Source: Phocoena phocoena
Taxonomy: Eukaryota > Chordata > Mammalia > Artiodactyla > Phocoenidae
Assembly (NCBI RefSeq): GCF_963924675.1
Contig: NC_089220.1
Span: 171,850,761-171,914,760 of the forward strand
Direction of reading: 5' to 3'
DNA length: 64,000 bases
This document shows positions 1 to 11,558 of the stretch, one piece after another. A program made the translations under genes and the position numbers. The first letter of the stretch is position 1, and every line of letters starts with the position of its first letter. The notes under the pieces were generated by a model, which saw only the letters and a list, made by a program, of their open reading frames with translations, had not been told where the DNA came from and made no database searches.

Positions 1-245
1 CGATTCTATTTACATGAAACGACCATAGGCAAATCCACAGGGACAGAAAGTAGGTTGGTGACTGCCTAGGACTAACAGTTTGGGGAGAAGTGGGGAGTGA
101 TTGATAAAGGGTATGTTCTAACATTGATAATAGTGATGTTGGCAAAACTCTGCGAAAGCCATTGAATTGTATATTTTAAATGAGTGAATTGCATGGTATG
201 TGAAATATATATATCAGTAAATCTGCTATTTAATAAAAGAATAAT
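1..245 (+). mobile_element. Old L1 (L1M-type) 3' end
   Basis: The stretch around 120-240 resembles the 3' terminus of old mammalian L1s: a segment about a blocked CAAAACTCTG motif, a stretch ending TTGTATATTTTAAATG, then a motif like GGTATGTGAAATATAT before an A-rich end. It is cut by the window start. It is diverged and non-coding. The exact subfamily is a guess (L1MC/L1ME-like) without alignment. Confidence 0.6.
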
Positions 246-297
246 GGAATCATCAAGAAAATTAAAGTTTGCTGCAAAGGCCAGTAGATAAACATTG

Positions 298-2575
298 AAA
301 ACTGCCCACTGAATTTCAGGCACAGGCATCATATATGACAAGCCCACAGCTAACATCATATTTGATGGTGGAAAGCTGAAAGCGTTTCCTCTAAGATTAG
401 GATCAAGACAAGGACGCTCACAATGGACACTCCTATTCAACGTAGTGCTGGAAGTCCTAGTCAGAGCAATTAGGGGAAAAAAAGAAATAAAAGGCATCCA
501 AATCAGAATGGAAGAAGTTAAATTGTCTCTATTTGCAGGTGACATGAACTAATATAGAAAATCTGAAAGACTCCACCAAAAACCTGTTGGCATCAATACA
601 CAATTTCAGTATAGTTACAGGATACAAAAATCAATCCACAAAAATCAGTTGTGTTTCTATCTACAAACAGCAAACTACCTGAAACCTAAAATAACAATTC
701 CATTTACAAAACCATCAAAATGAATAAAATATTTATGAGTAAATTTAACCAAGGAGATGAAAGATCTGTACATGGAAAACTATAGGACATTCATGATAGA
801 AATTAAAGACACAAATAAATGGAAAGATATTCCATGTTCATAGACTGGAAGAATTAATACTGTTAAAATAGCCATACAACCCAAAGCAATCTACAGATTC
901 AATGCCATCCCTATCAAAATTCCAATGGCACTTTTCACAAAAATAGAACGAACAATCCTAAAATTTGTACAGAACTACAAAAGACCCCAAATAGCCAAAG
1001 CAACCTTGAACAAGAAGAACAAAGCTGGAGGCATCACACTTCCTGATTTCAAAATATATTGCAAACCACAGTAATCTAAACAGTATAGTTATGCATAAAA
1101 ACAGATATGTAGGCATGTGGAACAAAATAGACAGCCTAGATATAAACCCACACGTCTATGGCCAACTGATCTCTGACAACGGTTCCAAAAATACACAATG
1201 TGGAAATGACAGTCTCTTCAGTAAATGGTGTTTGGAAAATATCCACACGCAGAAGAATGAAATTGGACCTTTATCTCATACCATATTTTAAAATCAACTC
1301 AAAATTGACTGAAGACTTAAACATAAGAACTGAAACTATAAAACTACTAGAAGACAACAAAGATCAACATCGTCTTGACATTGACTTTTTTGGGTAGGAC
1401 CCCAAAACACAAACAATGAAAGCAAAAATAGACAATAGGACAGCACCAAACTGAAAACCTTCTGCACAGCAAAGGAAACCATCAAAAAAATGAAATACAA
1501 CCTACTGAATGGGAGAAAATAATTGAAAATCATATATCCGATGAGGGGCTAATATCAAAAATATATAAGGAACTCAACTCAGTAATAACAACAAAAATGG
1601 GAAAAAGACATGCATATATATTTCTCTAAAGAAGACACTGAAAAGGTGTTTAATATTACTAATCATCAGGGAAATGCAAATCAAAACCACAATGAAATAT
1701 CACCGCACACCTTTCAGAATGGTTATTATCAGAAAGATAAAAGATAACAAGTATTGGTGAGGATGTGGAGAAAAGGAACCCTTGCACACTGTTCATGGGA
1801 ATGTAAATTGGTGCAGCATCTGGAAAAGAGTATAAAGGTTCCTAAAAATATTAAAAATAGAAGCATCATTCCATCCAATAATCCTACTTCTGGGTATATA
1901 CCCAAAGGAAATGATACCAGCATCTTGAAGAGATATCCGCACTCCCATTTCATTGCAGCACTATTCACAATAGCAAAGATGGAAACAACCTAAGTGTCCA
2001 TCGACAGATGAATAAAGAAAATGTGATATATATATATATTATATATATGTATAATATATATATATAATATATATAATTCAGCCTTAAAAAAGAAAGAAAC
2101 CCTGCCATAGAAGCAACATGGATGACCCTGGAGGATATTATGCTAAGTGTAGTAAGCCAGCCACAGAAAAACAAATGTTACATGATCTCATTTATTTGTG
2201 GAACCTAAAAACGTCCAAGTCATAAATGCAGAGTAAAGTGACGGTTGCCAGGGGCTGATGGGTGGGGAAATGGGGTGATGTTGGCTTAAGGATATCGAGT
2301 TTGTTATGCAGATTGAATAAATTCTGGACATCTAATGTACAGCATGGTGACTATAGTTAATAAATCTGTACTATATACTTGAAATTTGCTAAGGGAATTG
2401 TTCTTAAGTGTTCTTACCACAAAAACAGAAGTGTAACTATGTGAGGTGACACATATGTAAATTAGCTTGATTGTGGTGATCATTTCACAATGTATACATA
2501 TAGCAAAACATCATGTTGTACATCTTAAACATATAAAAGTTTTAATTGTCAATTTTACCTCAATATAGCTGGGGA
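298..2575 (+). mobile_element. Old L1, 5'-truncated, ORF2 3' half plus 3' UTR
   Basis: Plus-strand L1 beginning inside the reverse transcriptase domain and running through the ORF2 C-terminus to a 3' UTR that ends near 2575 in the TTGTACATCTTAAACATATA-type terminus of L1MA/L1MB elements. It contains an AT-rich stretch near 2026-2080 where a TATATA run has expanded. Its divergence is much higher than that of the L1 at 3108-7868, so it is an older insertion. Confidence 0.8.
310..2210 (+). pseudogene. L1 ORF2 remnant (RT to C-terminus)
   Basis: Decayed remains of L1 ORF2, the endonuclease/reverse transcriptase that copies L1 RNA into DNA. The conserved RT stretch around DKPTAN and GSRQG is visible at about 338-420 in pieces. 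The catalytic FADD box at 532-543 reads FAGD, because the first aspartate codon is GGT. Stops and frameshifts follow throughout, for example just after 543. The C-terminal half is recognisable at 1090-1990 in several frames. It is non-functional. Confidence 0.8.
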
Positions 2576-2984
2576 GAAAAGGAATATAACTGGTCCTACC
2601 TTTCTAGAGCAAGGCCTTCCAAACAGCAGGCACTCAATAATTATGGCTCTAATCATTGAATGTTTATATGCCAAATATAGTTTTAAGCATATTACATGTA
2701 TTAATCCGTTTAATAAAAACATCAAAGATTCTTTAAACTTAGATATTAAAAAAACTAAATTCTTATTTAACACAAATATCATTGCCGCATGAATGATCAA
2801 AGAAAATGAGCATATATCTATTATTGACATAATAATTTTTATCAAAATAAATTCATAAAATGTTGTTACCTCAGCATCAAAATAAAAACAAAAAAATATT
2901 AAAATTGTATCAATCTTGAAAACCTCAATGCATACCCAGAGTTAACAGGCTTCAATTTAAAAGCACAGCAGATATACAATTCTG
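2576..2984. other. Unassigned AT-rich DNA
   Basis: There is no gene or recognised repeat here. It is AT-rich with short A and T runs and no open frame with family features. Confidence 0.5.
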
Positions 2985-3107
2985 TGTTTCCTTTATCTAT
3001 TGCTGTGTAGCAAACACTTCAAGATCTGTGGCTTAAAATGACTACCATTCATTCGTTCACAACTCTCCAGCTCAGGTGTTTGGATTACCATCACCTGGTT
3101 GGCTTTT
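2985..3107 (-). repeat. Left part of an ancient interspersed repeat, split by L1
   Basis: A stretch of the type CTATTGCTGTGTAGCAAAC followed by GTGGCTTAAAATGACTACC resembles the end of a common ancient mammalian repeat. The rest of the same repeat appears to resume at about 7869, on the far side of the L1. I cannot name the family with confidence; it resembles old LTR or DNA-transposon consensus sequences that I know only by sight. Confidence 0.5.
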
Positions 3108-3467
3108 GTTTTTTAACATCTTTATTGGAGTATACTTGCTTTACAATGGTGTGTTAGTTTCTGCTGTATAACAAAGTGAATCAGCTATACATATACATAT
3201 ATCCCCATCTCTCCTCCTTCTTGCATCTCCCTCCCACCCTCCCTATCCCACGCCTCTAGGTGGTCACAAAGCATGGAGCTGATCTCCCTGTGCTACGCGG
3301 CTGCTTCCCACTAGCTATTTTACATTTGGTAGTGTATATATGTCCATGCACTCTCTCACTTCATACCAGCTTGCCCTTCCCCCTCTCCGTGTCCTCAAGT
3401 ACATTCTCTACATCTGTGTCTTTATTCCTGTCCTGCCCCTAGGTTCTTCATGACCTTATTTTTTTTT

Positions 3468-6400
3468 TTAGTTTCCATATATATGTATTAGCATATAGTA
3501 TTTGTTTTTCTCCTTCTGACTTACTTCACTCTGTATGAAAGACTCCTGGTCTATCCACCTCACTATAAACAACTCAATTTCGTTTCTTTTTATGTAATAT
3601 TCCATTGTATATATCTGCCACATCTTTATCCATTCATTTGTCGATGGACACATAGGTTGCTTCCATATCCTGGCTATTGTAAATAGAGCTGCAATGAACA
3701 TTGTGGTACATGACTCTTTTTGAATTATGGTATTCTCAGGGCACATGCCCAGTATTGGGATTGCTGGGTCGTATGATAGCTCTATTTTTAGTTTTTTAAG
3801 GAACCTCCATACTGTTCTCCATAGTGGCTGTATCAGTTTACATTCCCACCAACAGTGCAAGAGGGTTCCCTTTTCTCCACACCCTCTCCAGCACTTATCG
3901 TTTGTAGAGATTTTGATGATGGGCATACTGACCAGCGTAAGGTGATAACTCATTGTACTTTTCATTTGCATTTCTCAAGTGATGTTGAGCATTATTTCAT
4001 TCATTTGTTGGCAATCTGCATATCTTCTTAGAAAAATGTCTATTTAGGTCTTCTGCCCATTTTTGGATTGAGTTGGTTGATTTTTTGTCAGTTGCTTTGT
4101 CAGTTGCTTCATTTGCAAATATTTTCTCCCATTCTGAGGGTTGTCTTTTCATCTTGTTTATGGTTTGCTTTTCTTTGCAAAACCTTTTACGTTTCATTAG
4201 GTCCCATTAGTTTATTTTTGTTTTTATTTCCCTTTCTTGAGGAGGTGGGTCAAAAAGGATCTTACTGTGATTTATGTCATAGAGTGTTCTTCCTATGTTT
4301 TCCTCTAAGAGTTTTATAGTATCCAGTCTTACATTTAGGTCTTTGATCCATTTTGAGTTTATTTTTGTGTATGGTGTCAGGGAGTGTTCTAATTTCATTC
4401 TTTTATATGTAGCTGTCCAGTTTTCCCAGCACCACTTATTGAAGAGGCTGTCTTTTCTCCATTGTATATTCTTGCCTCCTTTATCAAAAATAAGGTGACC
4501 ATAGGTTCATGGGTTTATCTCTGGGCTTTCTATCCTGTTCCATTGATCTATATTTCTGTTTTTGTGCCAGTACCATACTGTCTTGATTATTGTAGCTTTG
4601 TAGTATAGTCTCGAGTCAGGGCACTTCATTCCTCCAGCTCCGTTTTTCTTTCTCAAGATTGCTTTGGCTATTCGGGGTCTTTTGTGTTTCCATACAAATT
4701 GTGAAAATTTTTTTCTACTTGTGTGAAAAATGCCATTGGTAGTTTAATAAGGATGACGTTGAATCTGTAGATTGCTTTGGGTAGTATACTCATTTTCCAA
4801 TGTTTGATGCTTCAATTCCAAGAACACAGTATATCTCTCCATCTGTTTGTATCATCTTTAATTTCTTTCATTAGTGTCTTATAGCTTTCTGCATACAGGT
4901 CTTTTGGCTCCTTAGGTAGGTTTATTCCTAGGTATTTTATTCTTTTTGTTGCAATGGTAAATGTGAGTGTTTCCTCAATTTGTCTTTCCAACTCTTCATA
5001 ATTAGTGTACAGAAATGTAAGAAATTTCTGTGCATAGATTTTGTATCCTGCTACTTTACCAAATTCATTGATTAGCCCTAGTAGTTCTCTGGTAGAGTCT
5101 TTAGGATACTCTATGTAGAGTATCATGTCATCTGCAAACAGTGACATCTTTACTTCTTCCTTTCTGATTTGGATTCCCTTTATTTCTTTTTCCTCTCTGA
5201 CTGCTGTGGCTAAAACTTCCAAAACTATGCTGAATAATAGTGGTGCGAGTGGGCAACCTTGTCTGGTTCCTGATTTAAGTGGAAATGGTTTCAGTTTATC
5301 ATCATTGAGAATGATATTGGCTGTGTGTTTGTCATATATGGCCTTTATTATGTTGAGGTAAGTTCCCTCTATGCCTACCCTCTGGAGGGTTTTTATCATA
5401 AACGGGTGTTGAATTTTGTCAAAAGCTTTTTCTGCATCTATTGAGACGCTCATATGTTTTTATCCTTCAATTTGTTAATATTGTTTATCACATTGATTGA
5501 TTGGCGTATATTGAAGAATCCTTGCATTCCTGGGATAAACCCCCATTGATCATGGTGTATGATCCTTTTAATGTGCTGTTGGATTCTGTTTGCTAGTATT
5601 TTGTTGAGCATATTTGCATGTATGGTCATAAGGGATACTGGCCTGTAGTTTTCTTTCTTTGTGACATCTTTGTCTGTTTTTGGTATCAGGGTGATGGTGG
5701 CCTTGTAGAATGAGTTTGAGAGTGTTCCTCCCTCTGCTAAATTTTGGAAGAGTTTGAGGAAGAGTTTGAGGATAGGTGTTAGCTCTTCTCTAAATGTTTG
5801 ATAGAATTCGCCTGTGAAGCCATCTGGTCCTTGGCTTTTGTTTGTTGGAAGATTTTTAATCACCATCTCAATTTCAGTGCTTGTGATTGGTCTGTTTATA
5901 TTTTCTATTTCTTCCTGGTTCAGTCTTGGCAGGTTGTGCTTTTCTAAGAATTTGTCCATTTCTTCCCGGTTGTCCATTTTATTGGCATATAGTTGCTTGT
6001 AGTAATCTCTCATGATCCTTTATATTTCTGCAGTGTCAGTTGTAACTTCCCATTTTTCATTTCTGATTCTATTGATTTGAGTCTTCTCCCTTTTTTTCTT
6101 TAAGAGTCTGGCTAATGGTTTATCAATTTTGTTTATCTTCTCAAAGAACCAGCTTTAACTTTATTGATCTTTGCTATTGTTTCATTCATTTCTTTTTCAT
6201 TTATTTCTGATCTGATCTTTATGATTTCTTTCCTTCTGCTAACTTTGGGGTTTTTTGTTCTTCTTTCTCTAATTGCTTTAGGGTTAAGGTCAGATTGTTT
6301 ATTTGAGATGTTTCTTGTTTCTTGAGGTAGGATTGTATTGCTATAAACCTCCCTCTTAGAACTGCTTTTGCTGCATCCCATAGGTTTTGGGTCGTCGTGT

Positions 6401-7236
6401 TTTCATTGTCATTTGTTTCTAGGTATTTTCTGATTTCCTCTTTGATTTCCTCAGTGATCTCTTGGTTATTAAGTACTGTATTGCTTAGCCTCCACGTTTT
6501 TTTATTTTTTACAGATTTTTTCCTGTAATTGATATCTAGTCTCATAGCGTTGTGGTCAGAGAAGATACTTGATATGATTTCAATTTTCTTAAATTTACCA
6601 AGGCTTGATTTGTGCCCCAAGATATGATCTATCCTGGCGAATGTTCCATGAGCACTTGAGAAGAAAGTGTATTCTGTTGTTTTTTGATGAAATATCCTAT
6701 AAATATCAATTAAGTCCATCTTGTTTAATGTATCATTCAAAACTTGTTTCCTTATTTATTTTCATTTTGGATGATCTGTGCATTGGTGAAAGTGGGGTGT
6801 TAAAGTCCCCTGCTATGATTGTGTTACTGTTGATTTCCCCTTTTATGGCTGTTAGCGTTTGCCTTATGTACTGAGCTGCTCTTATGTTGGGTGCATAAGT
6901 GTTTACAATTGTTATATCTTCTTCTTGGATTGATCCCTTGATCATTATGTAGTGTCCTTCTTTGTCTCTTGTAATAGTCTTTATTTTAAGGTCTATTTTT
7001 TTTTATATGAGAATTGCTACTCTAGCTTTCTTTTGATTTCCATTTGCATGGAATATCTTTTTCAATCCCTTCACTTTCAGTCTGTATGTGTCCCTAGGTC
7101 TGAAGTGAGTCTCTTGTAGAAAGCACATATAAGGGTCTTGTTTTTGTATCCATTCAGCCAGTCTATGTCTTTTGGTTGGAGCATTTAATCCATTTACATT
7201 TAAGGTAATTATTGATATGTATGTTCCTATTACCAT
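3468..7236 (-). pseudogene. L1 ORF2 (endonuclease/RT), decayed
   Basis: Start codon at 7236 in the typical MVIGTY context. The frame then falls into pieces. The APE-like endonuclease N-terminus is at 7003-7236 (LNVNGLNAP and LQETH motifs). The endonuclease GDFNT and RIDHIL motifs are at about 6650-6880, and the SDHNAM motif is at about 6545-6560. The linker and RT start are at 5450-6013, and the RT core with an intact FADD box plus thumb are at 4812-5453. The C-terminal Cys/His segment is at 3468-3971, with CWRGC followed by LLHCWWEC, i.e. C-X3-C-X7-H-X4-C. Breaks include stops, frameshifts and a one-base loss next to 5456 that ends one frame just before the [10 protein letters not shown] block. 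It cannot make a full-length protein. Confidence 0.85.
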
Positions 7237-7288
7237 TTACTTGTTTGGTTTGTTATTATAGGTCTTTTCCTTCTATTGTGTTTCTTGC

Positions 7289-7868
7289 CTAGAGAAGTTC
7301 CTTTAGCCTTTGTTGCAAAGCTGGTTTGGTGGTGCTGAATTCTCACTTTTGCTTGTCTGTAAAGGTTTTAATTTCTCTGTCAAATCTGAATGAGATCCTT
7401 GCTGGGTAGAGTAATCTTGGGTGTAGGTTTTTGCATTTCATCACTTTAAACATGTCCTGCCACTCCTTTCTAGCTTGCAGAGTTTCTGCTGAAAGATCAG
7501 CTGTTAACCTTATGGGGATTCCCTTGTATGTTATTTGTTGTTTTTCCCTTGTTACTTTTAATATTTTTTCTTTGTATTTAATTTTTGATAGTTTGATTAA
7601 TATGTGTCTTGGCATCTTTCTCCTTGGATTTATGCTGTATGGGACTCTGAGCTTTATGGACTTGCTTAACTCTTTCCTTTCCCATATTAGGGAAGTTTTC
7701 AACTGTAATCTCTTCAAATACTTTCTCAATCCCTTTCTTTTTCTTTTCTTGTTCTGGGACTCCTATAATTCGAATGTTGCTGCATTTAGTGTTGTCCCAG
7801 AGATCTCTGAGACTGTCCTCAATTCTTTTCATTCTTTTTTCGTTGGCTTTTCTGGTAGTGTTACCTGA
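7289..7868 (-). pseudogene. L1 ORF1 C-terminal part, truncated
   Basis: This encodes the remains of the L1 RNA-binding chaperone ORF1p. The stop is at 7289-7291, just upstream of ORF2 on the minus strand. Recognisable blocks include RKMPRHILIKLSKIKYKEKIL and GIPIRLTADLSAETLQARKEWQ (RRM and C-terminal domain). The coiled-coil N-terminus is missing because the element is truncated near 7868. A frame change between the pieces at 7343-7729 and 7578-7892 makes it non-functional. Confidence 0.8.
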
Positions 7869-8300
7869 GGTCATTTGTGAGGCCGCAGTCACCTGGTACC
7901 ATGTGACTAGATAAGGCTGGACAGTCTAAGAACCTCATTTATGTTGTCTGGTCATTGGTTCTGGCTGTTGGCTGGGAGCCTGTGTTCTCTTCCATGTGGC
8001 CTTTCTTCTTCTAACAGGCCAGACCAGACTTCCTTACATGGGAATGATCAGGCAATGGTTCCAAGAGACTGAGGATGGGAACTACAAAACCCCTTGAAGC
8101 CTAGGTTCTGGAACTCTCATAATGTCACTCCTGCCACATTCTGCTGGCCACTGCAAGTCAAACGTCCAGCCCAGGTTCTAGGAGAGGGGAAACAGACTGC
8201 ACTCTTCATGGGAAGAAAAGCGTAGGCACAGCGCAAAGAAGTCTGCATTCAGAATGGAGGGGTTATGGCACCCATCTTCACAAGCAATCTATCAGAGCTG
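7869..8300 (-). repeat. Right part of the split ancient repeat
   Basis: This continues the repeat seen at 2985-3107. Recognisable pieces include a GCAGTCACCTGGT stretch, the GGCTGTTGGCTGGGAGCCTG stretch at about 7962, and the CCACATTCTGCTGGCCACTG stretch at about 8134, all familiar from one ancient mammalian consensus. Its interruption shows that the L1 came later. The family name is uncertain. Confidence 0.5.
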
Positions 8301-8499
8301 AGTTGGACTTTGCTGTCAAGCTGTTGGATTTGATCTGCAATTACCACCCTGGGCAGTCTATGGTTGGTCCAAGTCATGTTTTCTCAGTAACTTTCTCATA
8401 TAGTCCTGTTTCTTTTCTTCAGAGCTGCTTTCTCAGTTTGAATTTATAGACTGGAAAGTATGATTATTAGGTGACTATCTGTCCTCCCTGGGAACACAG

Positions 8500-8605
8500 A
8501 CGGGTTGTTTGTTTTTATTCACTATTGTATTACCAGCACTTAGAACTGTGCATGTAACTTAACAGCCACTCAATAAATTTTGTTGAATTATTGAATAAAT
8601 GAATG
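8500..8605 (+). repeat. L2-type 3' end
   Basis: The sequence has the pattern of an ancient L2/CR1-type 3' end: TTACCAGCACTTAGAACTGT, then CACTCAATAAATTTTGTTGA and a short GAAT/AAATGAATG tail. It is non-coding and short, and the family call rests on that pattern only. Confidence 0.6.
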
Positions 8606-10600
8606 AATAGTGTCAAAGTGATGACAGAGGTAATATGTCAGCTGTATCTTGAAGGATAAATTTGATTGCACTAGGCAGAGAAGAGTCAGATGAGTATACT
8701 AATTCATATGAAAGAATCAATATGCATAACACTAAATGGCTTTCAACATAAATTCCAAAGTCCTTTAAAAATGATAATAGGGTACAATTATTTAAATACA
8801 TTAATATAATATGCTAGAACTAACAGAGAGTTAAAATAGACAAAACTAAGTAACCTCTTAAAAGAGAAAATTATAAAGCATTAATGATAATTGCATACAT
8901 AGGAAAAATATTAACAATATACTATAATACTATAATATATAAAATGAACAGCTGAAATATAAATTTTTAAATTTTGACAATATGTCAAAAGGAAATCTAT
9001 CATACAAAGAAATAGGAATTAAAATTATTCTATTAAAATATGTATTACAGAAAATATCTTTAGAAAATACATAAAAATCAGCAGAAGTTATACCATCCCA
9101 TTTCAAGACATCTGTAACAGCTATGTAAAAACCATCAGTGATAGCAAGTAGCCAGGCAGAAACATTGTTTCACAATTAGTTTGTGTGTAAAATAGAAAAT
9201 ATTCCAGGATAGGATATAAAGAAATACAAATAAACAAATGCACATACTTTCTTTTAAAGAAACTCTTATGAGGATTCTACCCAAATAATTTCAAAGAGAA
9301 AATCCTAATACTATTAAGGATATCTTAAGTCACAAAATATACTGTCATGCTGGAACTCAGAAATAGAGCTACCAATATATGTATGGGGATATTTTCATCC
9401 TGAGGGGGAGATATATTAAACAAAGAAAAATACATGTGACAATTTTATTCAAATCTGGAAACCTGTATACAGCCTAATGGAAAATAAAAGTTTAGATTAA
9501 TGGCACAGAAAGAAATAATATTCTTAAAGGTATGTAAAAAAAATTTTTTTTCATTCCTTCCTGCTAGAATAAGATCAGAGAACTCCTGTAAGCAGCACCT
9601 TGAAAATGATGACATACACACCTGTATGTGTTCTAAGTTAATTAGAAGAGAAGAACCAGAAGCAGATCCATCTTTAACATTTGTGGGACCCAGGGAAAAA
9701 TTAAATATGGAGGTCCTCATATAATACGTGGAAACACTTAGAAGTTACAAATCATGATAAACTTTTAGATAAGTTATTTCTATTCATTTCCTTTACAAAG
9801 TTTCCATTTTGATTCTGGGATTCCTGAGAAGTGAACATCAGAACATGGCCTACCTGTGGTCTGTATCCCTGATTTGCCACTGCCAGTTCCATCTGGCACC
9901 ATGGAGACCTCAAGTCCATGCATGAAAGTGCCTGAGCTCAAATGACCCACAGTTCCATCCACGTTCTCTCAAAGGACTCTCCCTTGGCTATCTTTTGGGC
10001 CTGGGAGCACACCAACAACAAGACAGACCTGGGAAGAAGCCTGCATAGTTTCTGGTATCAGCCATGGGGTAGATCAGACAGAGAACTTAACCCAACCCAA
10101 AAGAACGGCTGTGCAGGCTCAGAGTGAACACCTGTCCCCTTACCCCACCCCTGGCTCCATGGACTTCCTCCCCTCACTGGAAGGGTATCACCACAGGAGG
10201 GCCAGAGCAGGGTACTGTCTTACCTAAACTAAGGTAGAACTAAGCAAAAGAAAAGCTGGACCATCAATAAACACTGTGGCATCATGCAGAGAATGTTATA
10301 GATCCTCACTACATCCATTAGGGGTGTTTTTCACTATTTAAACTTAATTTGAGGTCTTAGACTTTCTGATGGTTAAAGTTTTAATATGGAAAATATCTGG
10401 TGATCTTATCCAATTGAAAAATATTTATTAAGGCCTGCTGTAGGCAGAAGATGATGCCACTTGCTGGAAGTGAGTCTAAAGGACTGGCCATGACTTCTGC
10501 TTAAAGGAGCATACAATCTGGCACAGAGACTGTCACGTATGTTCAATTAACTATAATACAGTGTGATAAGAGCAAAAGAAGGCATAATATAGGGATACTA
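8606..10600. other. Mostly unique DNA, no gene seen
   Basis: This 2-kb stretch is AT-rich to about 9420 and of mixed composition after that. Frames of up to 91 codons overlap on both strands at 9445-9724, but they have no family motif and no splice context that I trust. The part around 10440-10590 has a faint resemblance to old mammalian interspersed repeats. I see nothing else to annotate. Confidence 0.5.
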
Positions 10601-10870
10601 CATGATGTCCCACCACTTGAATGCAGCTTCTGCTAGGTCAGAAATTATATTGCTTTTGTTTACTGCTTTATATACCAGCACCTATACTAATGTTTGTCCA
10701 AAGAAGGTCATCAATAAATATGTGTTGGGGCGTGGTGGTGCTGGGATGAACTGGGAGATTGGGATCGACATATATACACCAATATGTCACTAACAAGAAC
10801 CTGCTGTATAATAAATAAAATAAAATTCAAAAATAAATAAATATTTGTTGAATGAAGGAAGGAAGGGAAA
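10601..10870 (+). repeat. L2-type 3' end, split by a short retroposon
   Basis: The left part (to 10727) has TATACCAGCACCTATACTAA and a CAATAAATATGTGTTG terminus. The right part begins with the duplicated AATAAATATTTGTTG at 10836-10850 and runs into a GAAGGAAGG tail. The interruption is the insertion at 10728-10835. Confidence 0.6.
10728..10835 (+). mobile_element. Short L1-like 3' retroposon inside L2
   Basis: A 108-bp insertion: GGTGGTGCTGGGATGAACTG, then a GGGATCGACATATATACACC stretch, then a tail of the form ATAAATAAAATAAAATTCAA plus A. It is flanked by a 15-bp TSD with one mismatch (AATAAATATGTGTTG at 10713-10727; AATAAATATTTGTTG at 10836-10850). The same 3' end appears inverted inside the insertion at 13839-14150, so the two are copies of one family. 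It is probably an L1 3'-UTR derivative. Confidence 0.75.
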
Positions 10871-10994
10871 ATAGCAAATACTGGGCATTAGCTATGTATC
10901 AGGAACTTACATAAATCACAGTGGCTATGAAAGGGCTACTATTATCTCTATTTGGCAGGTGAGGAAAAGGTGACATCAAGAAGTAACTTCCCTC

Positions 10995-11251
10995 TGAGAG
11001 AGTGGCATGGACATATATACACCACCAAATGTAAAACAGATAGCTAGTGTGAAGCAGCAGCATAGCACAAGGAGATCAGCTTGGTGCTCTGTGACCACCT
11101 AGAGGGGTGGGATAGGGAGGGTGGGAGGGAGACGCAAGAGGGAGGGGATATGGGGATGTATGTATACGTATAGCTGATTCACTTTGTTATACAGCAGAAA
11201 CTAACACAACATTGCAAAGCAATTATACTCTAATATAGATGTTTAAAAAAA
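10995..11251 (+). mobile_element. L1 3' UTR fragment in MIR
   Basis: A 257-bp, 5'-truncated L1 3' end (TGAGAGAGTGGCATGGACAT through TAATATAGATGTTTAAAAAA). It is flanked by a TSD with one mismatch in 14: AAGTAACTTCCCTC (10981-10994) and AAGTAACTTCTCTC (11252-11265). The host is a minus-strand MIR. Confidence 0.85.
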
Positions 11252-11333
11252 AAGTAACTTCTCTCAATTAAAAATGACTGATAAGTGGCAGAGATCAATC
11301 TACAACCCAGATATGACCTCAAAGCTCATGCTC

Positions 11334-11545
11334 GGGCTTCCCTGGTGGCACAGTGGTTGAGAGTCCGCCTGCCGATGCAGCGGACACGGGTTCGTGCCCC
11401 GGTCCGGGAAGATCCCACATGCCGTGGAGCGGCTGGGCCCGTGAGCCATGGCCGCTGAGCCTGCGCATCTGGAGCCTGTGCTCCGCAACGGGAGAGGCCA
11501 CAGCAGTGAGAGGCCCGCGTACCGCAAAAAAAAAAAACAAACAGA
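11334..11545 (+). mobile_element. CHR SINE, full-length
   Basis: A tRNA-derived SINE starting GGCTTCCCTGGTGGCACAG. The A box-like and B box-like region includes GGTTCGTGCCCCGGTCCGGG, and the unit ends CGTACCGC plus poly(A). A perfect 13-bp TSD, AAAGCTCATGCTC, lies at 11321-11333 and 11546-11558. It has high identity to the other roughly 200-bp copies here, so it is a fairly recent insertion. It sits in the MIR. Open frames across it on both strands are not genes. Confidence 0.93.
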
Positions 11546-11558
11546 AAAGCTCATGCTC

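Larger units (their letters stand above)
3108..7868 (-). mobile_element. L1, 4.8 kb, minus strand, 5'-truncated in ORF1
   Basis: On the minus strand the element runs from part of ORF1 (about 7868) through the inter-ORF spacer and the whole of ORF2 to a 3' UTR ending in a T-run at 3112 (poly(A) on the minus strand). The 3' UTR is the artiodactyl/cetacean type that includes ATACATATACATATATCCCC. It is inserted in an older repeat whose halves lie at 2985-3107 and 7869-8300. I could not define a clean TSD; the flanks share only TCACCTGGT, which may be chance. Small tandem duplications occur inside, for example about 4085-4109 and 5744-5768. Confidence 0.88.

Noticed and set aside
3105..7870. Target-site duplication TCACCTGGT around the L1
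   Set aside because: The two copies are only 9 bases, do not sit exactly at the L1 ends, and both could belong to the interrupted repeat.
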